From positions 1 through 6,586 of the forward strand of contig CALGBT010000935.1 in NCBI GenBank assembly GCA_937884235.1: 6,586 bases of DNA, given 5' to 3'. The notes under the pieces were generated by a model. The model saw only the letters and a program-made list of their open reading frames with translations. It was not told the DNA's origin and searched no databases. This document shows positions 5,990 to 6,586 of the stretch, piece by piece (the first letter of the stretch is position 1; the number at the start of each line of letters is the position of its first letter). A program made the position numbers and the translations under genes. This stretch comes from an uncultured Pseudomonadota bacterium (lineage in GTDB: Bacteria > Myxococcota_A > UBA9042 > CAIXZC01).

Positions 5990-6586
5990 GCGCACGGCGC
6001 AAAGGCCGGGTTGGTTTCTTCGCAACGGTTCCCGTGGAGATTATTCTAGCGGCGGGAATGGTGCCGCAAGATATCAACAACCTCTTTGTCACCGGCTCCG
6101 ACCCGGCTCGACTGCTGCACGCGGCTGACGAGGCCGGGGTCCCGCGCAATCTCTGCGCCTGGACGCGCGGCCTCTACGGTGCCACCGTGGCCAATAACAT
6201 GGAAACCATCGTCGTCGTGCCGTGCGGCGATTGCACCAACAATGTCACCATGGCGGAGTTGCTGGGTCGGGTGGGGACCAGGGTCATCAGATTCAATTAT
6301 CCGGTGCCTGGAACCGACGAACGTCTTCACCTGGAACGTGAGATGGCAGGACTAGCGCAGCAGTTGGGGACGACCATGGCAGCTGCTGAGGGGGTCTTTG
6401 AGGAATTGAAGCCGCTACGCCAGTTGTTGCGGCGTATCGATCTTGAAGGGGTGGCCGGTGGTCGCCTTTCCGCTGCCCGAGCCCGGCTGCTGCTCCTTGA
6501 ATCTACGGACTTTGGCGGTAGCCCGGAGCTTTTCACGCGTCGCCTCGAGCGCGGCGGCCACACCGGGCGGCAGTCGACCGGGCGTC
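5986..6586 (+). CDS. 2-hydroxyacyl-CoA dehydratase family (HGD-D) protein, 3' end missing
   Basis: Two hundred codons are visible and the frame is open at the window end; family members are usually about 330-430 residues, so roughly half is seen. The N-terminus GRVGFFATVPVEIILAAGMVP matches the family opening 'GyfctyvPeEiihAaGmvPvrl'. It is followed by PRNLCAWTRGLYG (Cys57), like the family's first Cys ligand region, and by ETIVVVPCGDCTN (Cys80, Cys83), at the place of the family's 'D-x-vv...CD' second ligand. A Pro-containing strand (NYPVPGTD, residues 104-111) and a helical stretch follow. In characterised relatives three Cys per subunit hold a [4Fe-4S] cluster; the third would lie beyond the window. 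The CDGKKK signature I recall for double-cubane-cluster reductases is absent. It is probably the cluster-bearing partner of the upstream protein, and its reaction cannot be assigned. No HgdC/BadF-type activator ATPase is in view. Confidence 0.82.
   Translation, partial: MSARRKGRVGFFATVPVEIILAAGMVPQDINNLFVTGSDPARLLHAADEAGVPRNLCAWTRGLYGATVANNMETIVVVPCGDCTNNVTMAELLGRVGTRVIRFNYPVPGTDERLHLEREMAGLAQQLGTTMAAAEGVFEELKPLRQLLRRIDLEGVAGGRLSAARARLLLLESTDFGGSPELFTRRLERGGHTGRQSTGR

Noticed and set aside
5129..6025. 298-codon minus-strand open frame opposite the dehydratase-like gene
   Set aside because: It is fully antisense to a gene with recognisable family motifs and a good ribosome binding site. Its translation shows no motif.

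Overview
The window is GC-rich (roughly 60% by eye), densely coding and entirely plus-strand. It holds three genes, two of them cut by the window edges. The giant Cys-rich repeat protein with C-terminal pre-peptidase-like beta domains resembles surface proteins known from Myxococcota and other former Deltaproteobacteria. The two 2-hydroxyacyl-CoA dehydratase/benzoyl-CoA reductase (HGD-D) family genes suggest an anaerobic or facultative lifestyle. The lineage is therefore inferred as deltaproteobacterial-type, with low certainty.

Bases 2-4969 encode the last 1655 residues of a very large, probably exported protein whose start lies upstream. It consists of the tail of one repeat, seven complete repeats of 173-181 residues, a short Cys-rich linker and two beta-sandwich-like domains. 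I count about 235 cysteines (about 14%). Six of the seven full repeats carry exactly 30 cysteines in register. The exception, unit 4, has 28 and has lost one cysteine from each of two CC pairs, which suggests those two positions are disulfide partners.

Bases 4970-5047 are the only intergenic gap. It contains a perfect 14-bp tandem repeat that can also fold into a strong hairpin, followed by an A10 tract and a good Shine-Dalgarno sequence.

Bases 5048-5989 and 5986-6586 encode two translationally coupled HGD-D family proteins that overlap by ATGA. The downstream one, cut off by the window end, keeps the N-terminal features of the family and three cysteines near the expected cluster site. The upstream one has a recognisable C-terminal half, but its N-terminal half lacks the matching cysteines. 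They look like the unequal subunits of a heteromeric Fe-S enzyme whose substrate cannot be told from this window. No ATP-dependent activator gene is visible; it may lie downstream. The hairpin suggests that the repeat protein and the enzyme pair are separate transcription units.
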